This document shows, piece after piece, positions 25,642 through 36,069 of a stretch of DNA of 64,000 bases. Location of the stretch: the NCBI RefSeq assembly GCF_040045035.1, contig NZ_JBDZDS010000008.1, positions 186,001-250,000 of the forward strand, given 5' to 3'. Below the pieces are notes generated by a model. That model was not told the origin of the DNA. It did no database searches and saw only the letters and a program-made list of their open reading frames with translations. The position numbers and the translations under genes are program-made. Every line of letters starts with the position of its first letter. Positions within the stretch are counted from its first letter, which is position 1. The stretch is from Pseudaminobacter sp040045035. GTDB lineage: Bacteria; Pseudomonadota; Alphaproteobacteria; Rhizobiales; Rhizobiaceae.

Positions 25642-26358
25642 ATGAACAAAATCAGTCCGAGCTTGGAGGATGCGGTCGCCGACATCCAGGACGGCATGGT
25701 GGTGATGATTGGCGGCTTTGGTGGGGCAGGCGCACCGATCGAGCTCATCCATGCGCTCGTCGAGCGATACAAGAAGACCGGATCTCCGGGCCGGCTTACC
25801 GTGGTGAACAACAATGCCGGCAATGGCGATGTCGGCATCGCGGCCATGATCTATGCGGGCATGGTGGCCAAGATGGTCTGCTCGTTCCCCCGCTCGTCGG
25901 ACCCGCGCGCCTTCACCGAAAAATATCTGGCGGGTGAAATCGAGCTCGAATTGGTGCCGCAAGGCACGTTGGCCGAGCGCATCCGCGCCGGCGGCGCCGG
26001 CATCCCCGCCTTCTACACGCCGACGAGTTTTGGCACGCTGGTTGCCGAAGGCAAGCCGGTTGCCGAATTCGAGGGTCGGAAATACGTCCAGGAGCGCTGG
26101 CTGAAGGCCGACGTTGCCCTGATCAAGGCCGAGCTGGCCGACCGCAAGGGCAACCTGACCTATCACAAGGCGGCGCGCAATTTCTCGCCGCTGATGGCGA
26201 CGGCGGCCGCGACCACGATCGTGCAGGCAAGCCGCATCCTAGAGCCGGGTGGGATCGACCCCGAACATGTCGTGACAGCGGGCATTTTCGTGAACCGGAT
26301 CGTGGAAGTTCCAAACCCGAGCCAGGAAGAAGCTCTGTTGCGCGAGGTGACCAAGTAA
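25642..26358 (+). CDS. pcaI: 3-oxoadipate CoA-transferase subunit A
   Basis: A 238-residue alpha subunit of the succinyl-CoA:3-oxoadipate CoA-transferase. The CoA-binding glycine motif MIGGFGGAGAPIELI is near residue 25, and LTVVNNNAGNGDVGIAAM is typical. ATG 25642 follows ATGGGTGAGATCAAC; the upstream ATG at 25630 would add four residues. Its stop overlaps pcaJ (TAATG). The heterodimer activates 3-oxoadipate for thiolysis by PcaF. Confidence 0.95.
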   Translation: MNKISPSLEDAVADIQDGMVVMIGGFGGAGAPIELIHALVERYKKTGSPGRLTVVNNNAGNGDVGIAAMIYAGMVAKMVCSFPRSSDPRAFTEKYLAGEIELELVPQGTLAERIRAGGAGIPAFYTPTSFGTLVAEGKPVAEFEGRKYVQERWLKADVALIKAELADRKGNLTYHKAARNFSPLMATAAATTIVQASRILEPGGIDPEHVVTAGIFVNRIVEVPNPSQEEALLREVTK

Positions 26359-27029
26359 TGACTGTCAAGCTGACGAACGCGCAGATCGCATGGCGTGCGG
26401 CGCAGGACATTCCCGACGGCGCCTATGTGAACCTCGGCATCGGCTTTCCCGAGATGGTCGCGAAGTTCAAGCCCGACGGGCGCGAGGTGATCTATCACAC
26501 CGAGAACGGCATCCTCGATTTCGGCGAGGCCCCGCCCGCCGGCCAGGAGGACTGGGACCTGATCAACGCCGGCAAGAAGGCCGTCACCCTCAACCCGGGC
26601 GCCTCCTTCTTCCACCATGCCGACAGCTTCGCCATGGTGCGCGGCGGCCATCTGGATGTCGCCATCCTGGGTGCCTATGAGGTTGCCGAAAACGGCGACC
26701 TGGCGAACTGGAGCACGGGGCCGGGTTCGGTGCCGGCCGTGGGCGGCGCGATGGATCTTGTCCACGGCGCCAAGCGGGTTTGCGTCATCACCGACCACAC
26801 CACCAAGGACGGGCGGCCCAAGCTGCTCAAGCAGTGCCGGCTGCCGCTGACCGGCGTCGGCTGCGTCACGACGGTCTATACCAGCCTCGCCGTGCTCGAC
26901 ATCGTTAACGCGCGCTTCGTTCTTCGGGAAAAGCTGCCCAGCATCAGCCTCGATGAACTCCAGGCCTTGACCGAAGCCACCCTGGTGGTCGAAGGCAGCG
27001 TCAAAGATCTTGTCGTTCCGGAGGTTTGA
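26358..27029 (+). CDS. pcaJ: 3-oxoadipate CoA-transferase subunit B
   Basis: A 223-residue beta subunit. The catalytic Glu is at about residue 49 in HTENGILDFG, the motif forming the glutamyl-CoA intermediate. It also has GASFFHHADSFAMVRGGHLD and CVITDHTTKDG. It is translationally coupled to pcaI and followed after two bases by pcaF. Confidence 0.95.
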   Translation: MTVKLTNAQIAWRAAQDIPDGAYVNLGIGFPEMVAKFKPDGREVIYHTENGILDFGEAPPAGQEDWDLINAGKKAVTLNPGASFFHHADSFAMVRGGHLDVAILGAYEVAENGDLANWSTGPGSVPAVGGAMDLVHGAKRVCVITDHTTKDGRPKLLKQCRLPLTGVGCVTTVYTSLAVLDIVNARFVLREKLPSISLDELQALTEATLVVEGSVKDLVVPEV

Positions 27030-27031
27030 AC

Positions 27032-28240
<1,209 letters not shown>

Positions 28241-28267
28241 GCCGAATCATAGACCGCATTTTTGAGG

Positions 28268-28295
28268 GCCCGGCGTCGCTGACGCCGGGCTTTTT
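28268..28295 (+). terminator. rho-independent terminator of pcaIJF
   Basis: A perfect 10-base stem, GCCCGGCGTC (28268-28277) with GACGCCGGGC (28281-28290) and loop GCT, followed directly by TTTTTC. It begins 27 bases after the pcaF stop. Confidence 0.9.
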
Positions 28296-28411
28296 CTTTG
28301 TGCGGCCGGCGCCACGGCCCGCGCGGATTAGACGGGCCATTTCCGTTTCCAGCGAAATCGAAAGCGGATAGAAATGTTTACCCTCAAGATTCCCGATAAT
28401 GGAGATGGTCC

Positions 28412-28879
28412 TTGCAAATTGACGACTTCGATAAAAAGATTCTTTCCGAAATCCAGAAGGATGCTAGCCTGTCCGTATCAGCCATCGCCGAGCGCGTCAG
28501 CCTTTCGCCGACGCCGTGCTGGCGGCGGCTGCAGCGGCTGGAGCGCGAGGGGTTCATCGACGGGCGGGTGACGCTGTTGAACCAGGAGCGCGTCGGGCTC
28601 GAACTGACGGTCTTCGTGATGATCCGAACCAACCAGCACAACAGGGCCTGGCTTGAACGCTTCAGCACGGCCGTCGGCAAGTTCCCGGAGATCGTGGAGG
28701 TGAACCGGCTGGCAGGCGAATACGACTACCTGCTGAAGGTCATCACCAAAAACAACGCCGCTTACGACGCCTTCTACAAGAATTTTATCGACGAGATCGA
28801 ACTGAGCGATGTCACGTCCTGCTTCTCCATGGAACAGATCAAATACTCGACCGAGCTGCCCCTCGGCGTCGTCGCCTGA
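28412..28879 (+). CDS. Lrp/AsnC-family transcriptional regulator
   Basis: A 155-residue regulator: an N-terminal HTH (about 5-60; DDFDKKILSEIQKDASLSVS, then VSLSPTPCWRRLQRLEREGF) and a RAM ligand-binding domain (VNRLAGEYDYLLKVITKNNA). The start is TTG 28412 with GGAG seven bases upstream; an ATG in frame further downstream would cut the HTH. It directly precedes a PLP aminotransferase gene, suggesting local amino-acid-responsive control. The effector is unknown. Confidence 0.9.
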   Translation: MQIDDFDKKILSEIQKDASLSVSAIAERVSLSPTPCWRRLQRLEREGFIDGRVTLLNQERVGLELTVFVMIRTNQHNRAWLERFSTAVGKFPEIVEVNRLAGEYDYLLKVITKNNAAYDAFYKNFIDEIELSDVTSCFSMEQIKYSTELPLGVVA

Positions 28880-28885
28880 CGGGCT

Positions 28886-28934
28886 GGAGCATGATCCCGA
28901 AAAGTTGCAGACTTTTCGGACAAGATCATGCTCC
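28886..28934. repeat. dispersed palindromic intergenic repeat, copy 2
   Basis: GGAGCATGATC at the left end pairs perfectly with GATCATGCTCC at the right (11 bases), and an inner stem pairs CCGAAAAGT with ACTTTTCGG. Same family as 18372-18441. It lies between the Lrp gene and the aminotransferase and covers the sequence just before the aminotransferase N-terminus. Confidence 0.85.
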
Positions 28935-28970
28935 AAAGATAAAGCTCTAATCGAGAAGATCAGGCGAGGC

Positions 28971-30590
28971 GTGGTGGGCGAGGGGATGCTGATCGAAGGG
29001 CCGGTCGGCCCGCGTCCGCTGGTCTATGCTGACTATGTCGCCTCGGGCCGCGCGCTGGATTTTGTCGAGGAGGCGGTGCGCGAAAAAGTGCTGCCCTTCT
29101 ACGGCAACACCCACACCGAAACCTCCTTCACCGGCCGCGAGACCACGCGGCTGCGCGAGATGGCGCGCGCGGCGGCCAAGCGCGCGGTGGGAGCGGGCGA
29201 GCGGCACGCCGCGATCTTCACCGGCTCGGGCGCGACGGGCGCCATCGACAAGCTGATCCGCGCCATGGGGTTTTGTGCGCCGGGGCATCTGCGCGGAAAG
29301 GCCGGTGCCGAACGGCCGGTTGTTTTCGTCGGCCCTTACGAGCACCACTCCAACGACCTGCAGTGGCGCGAGGCGCTGGTGGATGTCGAGCGCGTGCCGT
29401 TGGATTGCGAGGGGCAAATCTGCCTCGCCACGCTGGAACACTTACTGGCAAAGCATGAGGGCCGGGCGAAAAAGATCGGCGCGTTTTCGGCGGCTTCCAA
29501 CGTCACCGGCATCAAGACAGATGTGCGCAGGCTGGCAGCACTTCTGCACCGGCACGGCGCGCTGTTCTTCTGCGATTACGCTGCCGGCGCACCTTACATG
29601 GCGATCGAAATGGCCGAGAGCGCGCCGGGCGCGGGCGACCATATCGACGCCGTGTTCCTGTCGCCGCACAAGTTCATCGGCGGCCCGGGCGCCTCGGGCC
29701 TGCTGGTCGCGGACCGCGCGCTGCTGTGCGGCAAGGTGCCTTCCGTCGCCGGCGGCGGCACGGTCGCCTATGTCACCGCCGACCATCACGTCTTCGTTTC
29801 GGACGCGGAACGGCGCGAGGAGGCAGGCACGCCCAATATCGTCGCCGACATTCGCGCCGGCATCGCGCTGGAGCTGAAATCGAGCGTGGGCGCGGAAGAA
29901 ATCGAGCGGCGCGAAGGCGCCATCGTGGCGAAGGTCATGCAGGCATTGCTGGCCGAACCGCGCATCGAGGTCCTGGGTTCACCCACCGCCGCGCGCGTCG
30001 GCATCTTCGCCTTCAACATCCGGGCCGGCGGCAAGACGCTGCACCACGGTTTTGTCACCGCGCTGCTCAACGACCTGTTCGGCATCCAGGCGCGCGCCGG
30101 CTGTTCCTGCGCGGGGCCTTACGCGCACGACCTTCTGGCTATTCCCGCGGGGCAGGCGGCGCGGCACGAGGCGCTGGTGGCGGGCGGCGAGAGCCTGCTG
30201 CGGCCCGGCTGGGTGCGGCTGGGCTTCAACTATTTCTTCAGCGAGGAGACGGTGGAGTACATCGTCTCGGCCGTACGCTTCATCGCGCGGCGCGGCGCGG
30301 ACTTCTTGCCGCTCTACCGGGTCGATGCAAGAGCCGGCGTGTGGCGCATGGCGGATGTGCCGGCGCCCCGGCCTGCAACACTCACTGAACTGGCCGACAT
30401 ATGGTCCGACGAGAGCCTACCGGCAGCGGGCATGGCGACGCCGGATTTTGTCACCTGCCTGCAGCTTGCGGAGACACTTGCCGATGCTGCGGCCGGCCGG
30501 AATGCCGCACGGCAATCGGAGCTGAGCGCTGAAGCCGAGGCGCTGCGCTGGTTCTGGATGCCGGGCGAGGCGGTCACGATATCGGCCTGA
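28971..30590 (+). CDS. class V aminotransferase / cysteine-desulfurase-like PLP enzyme
   Basis: About 539 residues, fold-type I PLP enzyme of the NifS/Csd branch. It has the substrate-entry motif FYGNTHTETSFTGRET, VGPYEHHSNDLQWREALVD, and the PLP lysine in FLSPHKFIGGPGASGLL; RAGCSCAGPY sits where NifS-like proteins carry an active Cys loop. A C-terminal extension of about 90 residues, absent from simple desulfurases, follows. The start is uncertain: GTG 28971 or 28974 and ATG 28986 are in frame, and homology seems to extend back to about 28950, next to the palindromic repeat. It is not an isc/suf desulfurase by context. Substrate unknown. Confidence 0.78.
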   Translation: MVGEGMLIEGPVGPRPLVYADYVASGRALDFVEEAVREKVLPFYGNTHTETSFTGRETTRLREMARAAAKRAVGAGERHAAIFTGSGATGAIDKLIRAMGFCAPGHLRGKAGAERPVVFVGPYEHHSNDLQWREALVDVERVPLDCEGQICLATLEHLLAKHEGRAKKIGAFSAASNVTGIKTDVRRLAALLHRHGALFFCDYAAGAPYMAIEMAESAPGAGDHIDAVFLSPHKFIGGPGASGLLVADRALLCGKVPSVAGGGTVAYVTADHHVFVSDAERREEAGTPNIVADIRAGIALELKSSVGAEEIERREGAIVAKVMQALLAEPRIEVLGSPTAARVGIFAFNIRAGGKTLHHGFVTALLNDLFGIQARAGCSCAGPYAHDLLAIPAGQAARHEALVAGGESLLRPGWVRLGFNYFFSEETVEYIVSAVRFIARRGADFLPLYRVDARAGVWRMADVPAPRPATLTELADIWSDESLPAAGMATPDFVTCLQLAETLADAAAGRNAARQSELSAEAEALRWFWMPGEAVTISA

Positions 30591-30637
30591 GTTTCAGGCC
30601 CCGCGAAGGCGGGACCTGACTGCAGAATCCAAAAAAG

Positions 30638-31711
30638 CTACAGCCGCTTTTCCGTTTCCTTGTCGAAGACGTGCAGGGCGTCGGCGTCGAGCGCGAAGCG
30701 GCGGCGGGTGCCGGCCTGGATGTCGGATTTCGGCGACAGGCTGGCGGTGATGCGCTGCGGGCCCACCGTCGCGCTGACGACGAGTTCCGGGCCGGTCAGT
30801 TCCACCACCTCGACATTCGCCTCGAAGGACGGCGCTTCGCTATCCGAAGCTAGCCGCAGGTTTTCCGGGCGCACGCCCAGCACAAGCTTCTGGTCGGGCC
30901 TGGCCTTGGCGGCAGTTTCGGCGGGCAGCGAGATGGCGACGTCCGAGCCCTCGATGCGGGCAACGCCGTCGGCAATGCGAGCATCCAGCATGTTCATCGA
31001 GGGCGAACCGACGAAACCGGCGACATAGAGGGTCGCCGGGCGTTCGTAGATTTCGGCCGGGGTGGCAAGCTGCTCGATCTGGCCGTTGCGCATGATCGCG
31101 ATGCGGGTGGCGAGCGTCATCGCCTCGATCTGGTCGTGGGTGACGTAGACCACGGTCGTGCGCAGCATCTGGTGCAGGCGCTTCAGCTCGGTGCGCATTT
31201 CCATGCGCAGTTTGGCGTCGAGATTGGACAGCGGCTCGTCGAAGAGGAACACCTGCGGGTTGCGCACGAGCGCGCGGCCGATGGCGACGCGCTGGCGCTG
31301 GCCGCCGGAAAGCTCCGAAGGCCTGCGCTCGAGCAGGTTTTCGATCTGCAGGATCTTTGCGGCCTTCTTCACCGCCTCGGCGCGCTCGGCCGCTGGAACC
31401 TTGCGCATTTCCAGGCCGAAGCCGATGTTCCGCGCCACCGACATGTTGGGGTAGAGCGCGTAGGACTGGAACACCATGGCAATGTCGCGGTCCTTGGGAT
31501 GCACGCCCACCACCGAGCGCCCGTCGATGCGTATGTCGCCGCCGGTGGGCTCGGCGAGGCCCGCAATGATGTTGAGCAAGGTGGACTTGCCACAGCCCGA
31601 AGGCCCGAGCAGGACCAAAAACTCGCCGCTTTCCAACGAGAGATCAATGCCCTTCAGCGTGTCGACCGCGCCGTAGCGCTTGCGCACGCCGATGATGTCC
31701 AGCGCGCTCAA
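30638..31711 (-). CDS. carbohydrate ABC transporter ATP-binding protein (MalK/UgpC type)
   Basis: A 357-residue ATPase: Walker A LLGPSGCGKSTLLNIIAG, Q-loop VFQSYALYPNMSVARNIG, signature LSGGQRQRVAIGRALVRNP, Walker B VFLFDEPLSNLDAKLR, then a C-terminal TOBE/OB regulatory region (LGVRPENLRL). Length and regulatory domain are those of CUT1 sugar importers. It is the last gene of the minus-strand sugar operon, 39 bases after the SIS gene. Confidence 0.93.
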   Translation of the reverse strand: MSALDIIGVRKRYGAVDTLKGIDLSLESGEFLVLLGPSGCGKSTLLNIIAGLAEPTGGDIRIDGRSVVGVHPKDRDIAMVFQSYALYPNMSVARNIGFGLEMRKVPAAERAEAVKKAAKILQIENLLERRPSELSGGQRQRVAIGRALVRNPQVFLFDEPLSNLDAKLRMEMRTELKRLHQMLRTTVVYVTHDQIEAMTLATRIAIMRNGQIEQLATPAEIYERPATLYVAGFVGSPSMNMLDARIADGVARIEGSDVAISLPAETAAKARPDQKLVLGVRPENLRLASDSEAPSFEANVEVVELTGPELVVSATVGPQRITASLSPKSDIQAGTRRRFALDADALHVFDKETEKRL

Positions 31712-31750
31712 CGGCCTTCTCCGGCGGTGGTGAGGTATCGGGTCATAAGA

Positions 31751-32773
31751 CTACTCGACCTTGGTGATTTTCGAGGAACGCACCGGCGTTCCGACATCGG
31801 CCACGCGCTGCGAGGCGAAGGCCAGCATGAAGCGCTGCGCGGCCGGCAGCAAGGCGAAGATTGCGGCGGCGCCGGAGGCGGCGTCGATCTTTACCGTTTC
31901 GGTGCCGGCGACCGGCGCCTCGCCGGAGGCGTCGAACACGACCACGGGCGAGCCGGCTTGCCCTGCCGACGCGGCCATGCGCGCGACGAGCTCTGAGGTG
32001 GCGTCGGCGGCGCGGAACAGCACCACGCCGACATCTTGTCCCAGCATCTCCATCGGCCCATGGCGCAGCTGCCCGCCTTCGAGCGAGAAGCAGGGCACGC
32101 GCGACAGCTCGGTGAGGCCGAGCGCGATGGCTTCAGCCACGCCTTGCGTGCGGCGGCCGGAGGTCACGATGGCGGTGACGTTGGCGAGCGATGCGGCGGC
32201 CGCATCGATGGAGACCGTCGACGTCTTGGCGAGGACTTCCAGCGCCTGCGTGGGATCGGCGCCAAGCTCGGCAAGCACTGCCAGATGCAGCGCGAAGCTG
32301 ATGGTGAGGCTGCGGGTGGCGGCAAAAGCCTTCTCGTTGCCGCCGACGCCGGCTAGGCAGGGCACGGTCTTGGCAAGCGTCGAATTGCCGTCGAGCGTCA
32401 GGCCAAAAGTGTGGTCCGGCACGCCGGCCTCGGCGAACCAGCGCAGCACTTCGGCGCTTTCGCCCGACTGCGAGGTTACGAGGATGGTGCGCCCCGACAG
32501 CGGCAGCGGCTGGCCGAGCTGTTCCGAGAGCGGCACGGCGACAGCGTCGATGCCGAGGTCGCGATAGAGCGGCTCGACGGCACGGCCGACCGCGTGCGAG
32601 CCGCCCATGCCGAGCAGAAGCAGGCGGCCGGTGGCGCGCAAGGCCTCGGCGATTTTGTGCGCGACCGGCTTTGCCGCCTCGAAGGAGGCGATCGAGTCGG
32701 CATTCTGCCGGGCCATTTCGTGTTCGATCGCGACAAGGCCCGCCGGGCGTAGGTTCTGTACCGTCACTGTCAT
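31751..32773 (-). CDS. SIS-domain sugar isomerase/deglycase-like protein
   Basis: A 340-residue protein with two SIS domains resembling the isomerase half of GlmS, AgaS and FrlB. The first SIS motif reads LLLGMGGSHAVGRAVEPLYR, and VTSQSGESAEVLRWFAEAGV is the sugar-phosphate-binding signature. I set the start at ATG 32773, where ATGA overlaps the permease stop; frames extending further upstream are non-homologous. There is no glutaminase domain. Within a sugar importer operon, it probably processes an amino-sugar or fructosamine-type phosphate. Substrate inferred only. Confidence 0.85.
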   Translation of the reverse strand: MTVTVQNLRPAGLVAIEHEMARQNADSIASFEAAKPVAHKIAEALRATGRLLLLGMGGSHAVGRAVEPLYRDLGIDAVAVPLSEQLGQPLPLSGRTILVTSQSGESAEVLRWFAEAGVPDHTFGLTLDGNSTLAKTVPCLAGVGGNEKAFAATRSLTISFALHLAVLAELGADPTQALEVLAKTSTVSIDAAAASLANVTAIVTSGRRTQGVAEAIALGLTELSRVPCFSLEGGQLRHGPMEMLGQDVGVVLFRAADATSELVARMAASAGQAGSPVVVFDASGEAPVAGTETVKIDAASGAAAIFALLPAAQRFMLAFASQRVADVGTPVRSSKITKVE

Positions 32774-33615
32774 CCCTTGACGCCGCCTTGTGTGAGCCCC
32801 GAGATCAGGGCGCGCTGCATGAACAGGCCGATCAGCACCGGCGGCAAGGCGGCAAGCACGCCGGCGGTCGCGATCAGGCCATAGTCGGACACCCTGCCGC
32901 CGGCGAGGTCGGCGATCGCCACCGTCAGGGTCTTGGCCCTGAGGTCGGAGGTGAAGAGCAGGGCATAGAAGAATTCGTCCCACGCCAGCAGGAAGGCGAA
33001 GAGCGCGGCGGTGGCCATCACCGGTGCTGCGAGCGGCAGGGTGATGAGCCGCAGAATCTGGTCGAGGCGAGCACCGTCCATCATGGCCGCACTTTCGATC
33101 TCGCGCGGAATGGCGTCGAAGCCGGATTTCAGCAGCCAGGTGGTGAAGGGCGCGAGGATGGTGAGATAGACCAGCGCGAGACCGTAGACGGTGTTGAGCA
33201 GGCCGAGCGCGGCGAGGCCCATGTAGAGCGGCACGGCCAGCGCCACCGGCGGCAGCATATAGGTGCCGATCACCGCGTAGAGCGACGTTCCCACCTTGGG
33301 CGTGCGCGATACCGCCCAGGCGGCCGGGATGGCAACCAGCAGCGCGGTAACCGTCGCCATGCTGGCGACGCGCAGGCTGTTGAACAGCGCGGCCACGAAG
33401 GCGGCGCCCTCGGTGTTGCCGACGGCGGTCAGCAGCCGGCGATAGCGCGACAGGTCGACCGTTTCGGGCCACCAATGCAGCGGCTTGGCCGTGAGGTCGG
33501 TGGTGGAGGAGATGCTCATCACGAACAGCCACACGACGGGCGCGAGGATGACCGCGGCCAGCAGGAAGGCGCAGGCGTAGACGAGGATCGTGGCGGCGAG
33601 GCTGCGGCGTTCCAT
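32770..33615 (-). CDS. carbohydrate ABC transporter permease (MalG type)
   Basis: A 281-residue permease with six predicted membrane segments. The CUT1 inner-membrane motif EAA appears around EIESAAMMDGARLDQILRLI, and the C-terminus ends in LISGLTQGGVKG, typical of MalG-like proteins. Its stop overlaps the SIS gene by 4 bases and its start abuts the partner permease. Confidence 0.93.
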   Translation of the reverse strand: MERRSLAATILVYACAFLLAAVILAPVVWLFVMSISSTTDLTAKPLHWWPETVDLSRYRRLLTAVGNTEGAAFVAALFNSLRVASMATVTALLVAIPAAWAVSRTPKVGTSLYAVIGTYMLPPVALAVPLYMGLAALGLLNTVYGLALVYLTILAPFTTWLLKSGFDAIPREIESAAMMDGARLDQILRLITLPLAAPVMATAALFAFLLAWDEFFYALLFTSDLRAKTLTVAIADLAGGRVSDYGLIATAGVLAALPPVLIGLFMQRALISGLTQGGVKG

Positions 33616-34496
33616 CAGCTGGCTCCCGCGGTTCTGCGGATGACCGCGGCGTAGACGACGGCAAGCACAGTGACCATCAAGGTCACCATCAATGCCAGCG
33701 ATGCGCCGGACCCCGCTCGCTGGAAGGAAAACGCTTCCTGGTAGACCAGGATCGACAGGGTGCGCGTCGAGTTGGCGGGACCGCCGCGCGTCATCACCCA
33801 GATGATGTCGAAGACCTTGAAGGCCTCGATGGTGCGCAGCACCAGCGCCACCATCAGCGGGCCGGCGAGATAGGGCAGGATGACGAAGCGGAAGCGCGAC
33901 CAGGCGCCGGCGCCGTCGACCATGGAGGCGGCGGTGATGTCGCGCGGCACGGCCTGCAGGGCAGCGAGCGCGATCAGCGCCACCAGCGGAAAATTCTTCC
34001 AGGTATCGGCGAGGATGAGCGCGGCAAGCGCGGTTCCGGGCTCGCCCAGCCAGGAGCGGTAGGCATCGATGAGGCCGATCTGGGTCAGCGCCGCGTTGAG
34101 CGCGCCATATTCGGGATTGTAGATCAGCCGCCAGAGCGTGGCGTTGACGACGGTGGGCAGCGCCCAGGGCAGGATCATCAGCGCCCGCAGCACGGTGCGG
34201 CCGTAGAACTGCTGGTTGAGCAGAAGGGCGGCGCCGACGCCCACGACCATCTCGGCCGCAACCGAAATGACGGCGAACCAGGTGGTGGTGATAAGCGTGC
34301 GCTGGAAGCCGGCGTTCGACAGCATCTTCACGTAGTTGTCGATGCCGACGAAACTACCGGAGGTGCCGACCAGCTTGGCGTCGGTGAAGGAGAGCCGCAC
34401 CGTGTCCACCAGCGGCCAGCCGATGACGGCAACCATCACGATCAGCAGCGGCAGCATGAGGAGCCAGGCGCGCGTGTTGATCCAGCTGCTGGACAT
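33615..34496 (-). CDS. carbohydrate ABC transporter permease (MalF/UgpA type)
   Basis: A 293-residue permease, six membrane segments, with EAA-loop PRDITAASMVDGAGAWSRFR and the common MalF-like end IWVMTRGGPANSTRTLSILV. It forms the heterodimer with the next gene product. It is separated from the binding-protein gene by about 100 bases containing a stable hairpin. Confidence 0.93.
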   Translation of the reverse strand: MSSSWINTRAWLLMLPLLIVMVAVIGWPLVDTVRLSFTDAKLVGTSGSFVGIDNYVKMLSNAGFQRTLITTTWFAVISVAAEMVVGVGAALLLNQQFYGRTVLRALMILPWALPTVVNATLWRLIYNPEYGALNAALTQIGLIDAYRSWLGEPGTALAALILADTWKNFPLVALIALAALQAVPRDITAASMVDGAGAWSRFRFVILPYLAGPLMVALVLRTIEAFKVFDIIWVMTRGGPANSTRTLSILVYQEAFSFQRAGSGASLALMVTLMVTVLAVVYAAVIRRTAGAS

Positions 34497-34563
34497 GAGG
34501 GGAAACCTGAGAGCCCTGAAGAAACCTGCTTTCCGGCAGCCGGGCCGAGCCGCGGAAAGCCAC

Positions 34564-34587
34564 GGGCGGCGTCAATGAACGCCGCCC
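34564..34587 (-). terminator. intercistronic hairpin after the sugar-binding-protein gene
   Basis: GGGCGGCGT (34564-34572) and ACGCCGCCC (34579-34587) form a perfect 9-base stem 12 bases past the binding-protein stop, with no U-run. This position is typical of stem-loops that raise binding-protein mRNA over that of the permeases. Confidence 0.65.
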
Positions 34588-34599
34588 GCGATACTTTTA

Positions 34600-35838
34600 T
34601 CAGAGACCGCTGTTTTCAGCAGCCGCGTTCAGGGCGTCTTCCGGCTTGGCCTGGCCAAGCAGGGCTTCCTGGATCGCGGTCTGCAGCGCGGTCGACAGCT
34701 CCTGGTACTTCGGCGTGGTCGGACGCGGATACATCGCGCCCAGCGCGACCTTGGCCGCGGCGATCATGTCTTCCTGGCCCTCGCTGACGGCCGGATCGTC
34801 ATAGGACGAGGTCCAGATCGGCAGGCTGAGCTTGGCGTAGGCATTCTGCGTCGCCTGCGAAGTCATGAACTCGATGTACTTCCAGGCTTCGTCCTGATGC
34901 TTGCTGGTGGTGGTGATGCCCAGGCCCATCGAGCCGTTGACGGCCGAAACTTCGCTCTTGCCGTCGACGCCCGGGGCGGGCACGACGCCGACCTTGCCGG
35001 CAACCTTGCTCTCCTTGGGGTCGTTGGCCATGTTGTACATGTAGGTCCAGTTCAGCGCGAAGGCGGCTTCGCCGTTCTGGAACACGCGGCGCACGTCCTC
35101 CTCGAGGAATTCCTTCGAGTTCGGGTTGGTGAGGCCGGAGGTGTAGGATTCCACCATGTAGTTCAGCGCGTCCAGGCCGCCATCGGTCTGGAAGGCCGGC
35201 TTGCCATCCTTCAGGAAGTCGCCCTTATAGGCGCTGACCAGCGTGGTGTAGTCGCAGATCACGGCCTCCGCCTGCGCCCAGCTCCAGGAGATCGGCGTGT
35301 CGAGAACGCGCTTCTCCTTGATGATCTTGGCCTGCTCGGCGAGCTCGGCCCAGGTCTTCGGCGGGTTCTGGATGCCGGCCTTCTCGAGGATTTCCTTGTT
35401 GTAGAAGAGGTACTTGGTGTCGAGGATCCACGGCAGTCCGAAGCGCTTGCCCTCATACTCGACCGTGGTCCAGGCGCCCGGAAGCACGCCTTCCTTCATT
35501 GCCGGCGTGATGCGGTCGGAGACGTCCACCAGCACGTTGTTGGTGGCGAATTCGGCCGGCCAGATGACGTCGAACAGCACGACGTCGTAGCCGCCGCCCG
35601 AGCCCTGGGCGAGCACGGTCTTGTCGTGCAGGCCTTCGTAGGGCACGAATTCCACATTGACCGTGATGTCCGGATTGGCCTTGGTGAAGGCCTCCGTCAT
35701 GGCGCGTACGTCGTCTTCGCTATAGGCGGCCTGGGCCATGAACAGAGCGTTGAGCTTGGTCTCGGCATGTGCCACGCCGCCGAGTGCTGCGCTGAACAGG
35801 GTTGCGCCGAGCAGCGCGGTCTTGATCGATTTCAACAT
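34600..35838 (-). CDS. sugar ABC transporter substrate-binding protein
   Basis: A 412-residue CUT1 extracellular binding protein. Start ATG 35838, with GGTGGAGGAACC upstream, gives the signal peptide KSIKTALLGATLFSAALGG ending in AHAET. The mature protein has EFVPYEGLHDKTVLAQGSGG and LFDVIWPAEFATNN, and resembles MalE/UgpB-type binders. It is first in the operon and divergent from the ROK regulator. Confidence 0.92.
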   Translation of the reverse strand: MLKSIKTALLGATLFSAALGGVAHAETKLNALFMAQAAYSEDDVRAMTEAFTKANPDITVNVEFVPYEGLHDKTVLAQGSGGGYDVVLFDVIWPAEFATNNVLVDVSDRITPAMKEGVLPGAWTTVEYEGKRFGLPWILDTKYLFYNKEILEKAGIQNPPKTWAELAEQAKIIKEKRVLDTPISWSWAQAEAVICDYTTLVSAYKGDFLKDGKPAFQTDGGLDALNYMVESYTSGLTNPNSKEFLEEDVRRVFQNGEAAFALNWTYMYNMANDPKESKVAGKVGVVPAPGVDGKSEVSAVNGSMGLGITTTSKHQDEAWKYIEFMTSQATQNAYAKLSLPIWTSSYDDPAVSEGQEDMIAAAKVALGAMYPRPTTPKYQELSTALQTAIQEALLGQAKPEDALNAAAENSGL

Positions 35839-36025
35839 TGGTTCCTCCACCACCTCATTGTGCAGTCTTGCCGGGTTCAGTTTTGACGAACGCCGCGCCC
35901 GGATGCAAGCAAGCCCCGAAGCCGCTCAAACGCCAGAGGCGTCTTGCCGGCCGGGGAAAGTTGTGGCGATGACCGCCCTCCGAGTGCGAAAACGTTGTGC
36001 CTTTTCATTAAATCAATTGTCTTGA

Positions 36026-36045
36026 AATATTCCTTGATCAATATT
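36026..36045. promoter_or_regulatory. AT-rich repeat in the divergent promoter region, possible ROK operator
   Basis: AATATT-N8-AATATT in the AT-rich block between the sugar-binding-protein gene and the ROK gene, 25 bases before the ROK start. NagC/XylR-like ROK repressors bind AT-rich inverted repeats, so this is a plausible operator; assignment is tentative. Confidence 0.4.
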
Positions 36046-36069
36046 GGGGATGTGTCAAGAGGGATGTCG

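Noticed and set aside
32774..33664. Upstream extension of the SIS gene frame into the permease gene
   Set aside because: The extension is out of frame with the permease and Arg/His-rich; ATG 32773 with an ATGA overlap is the natural start.
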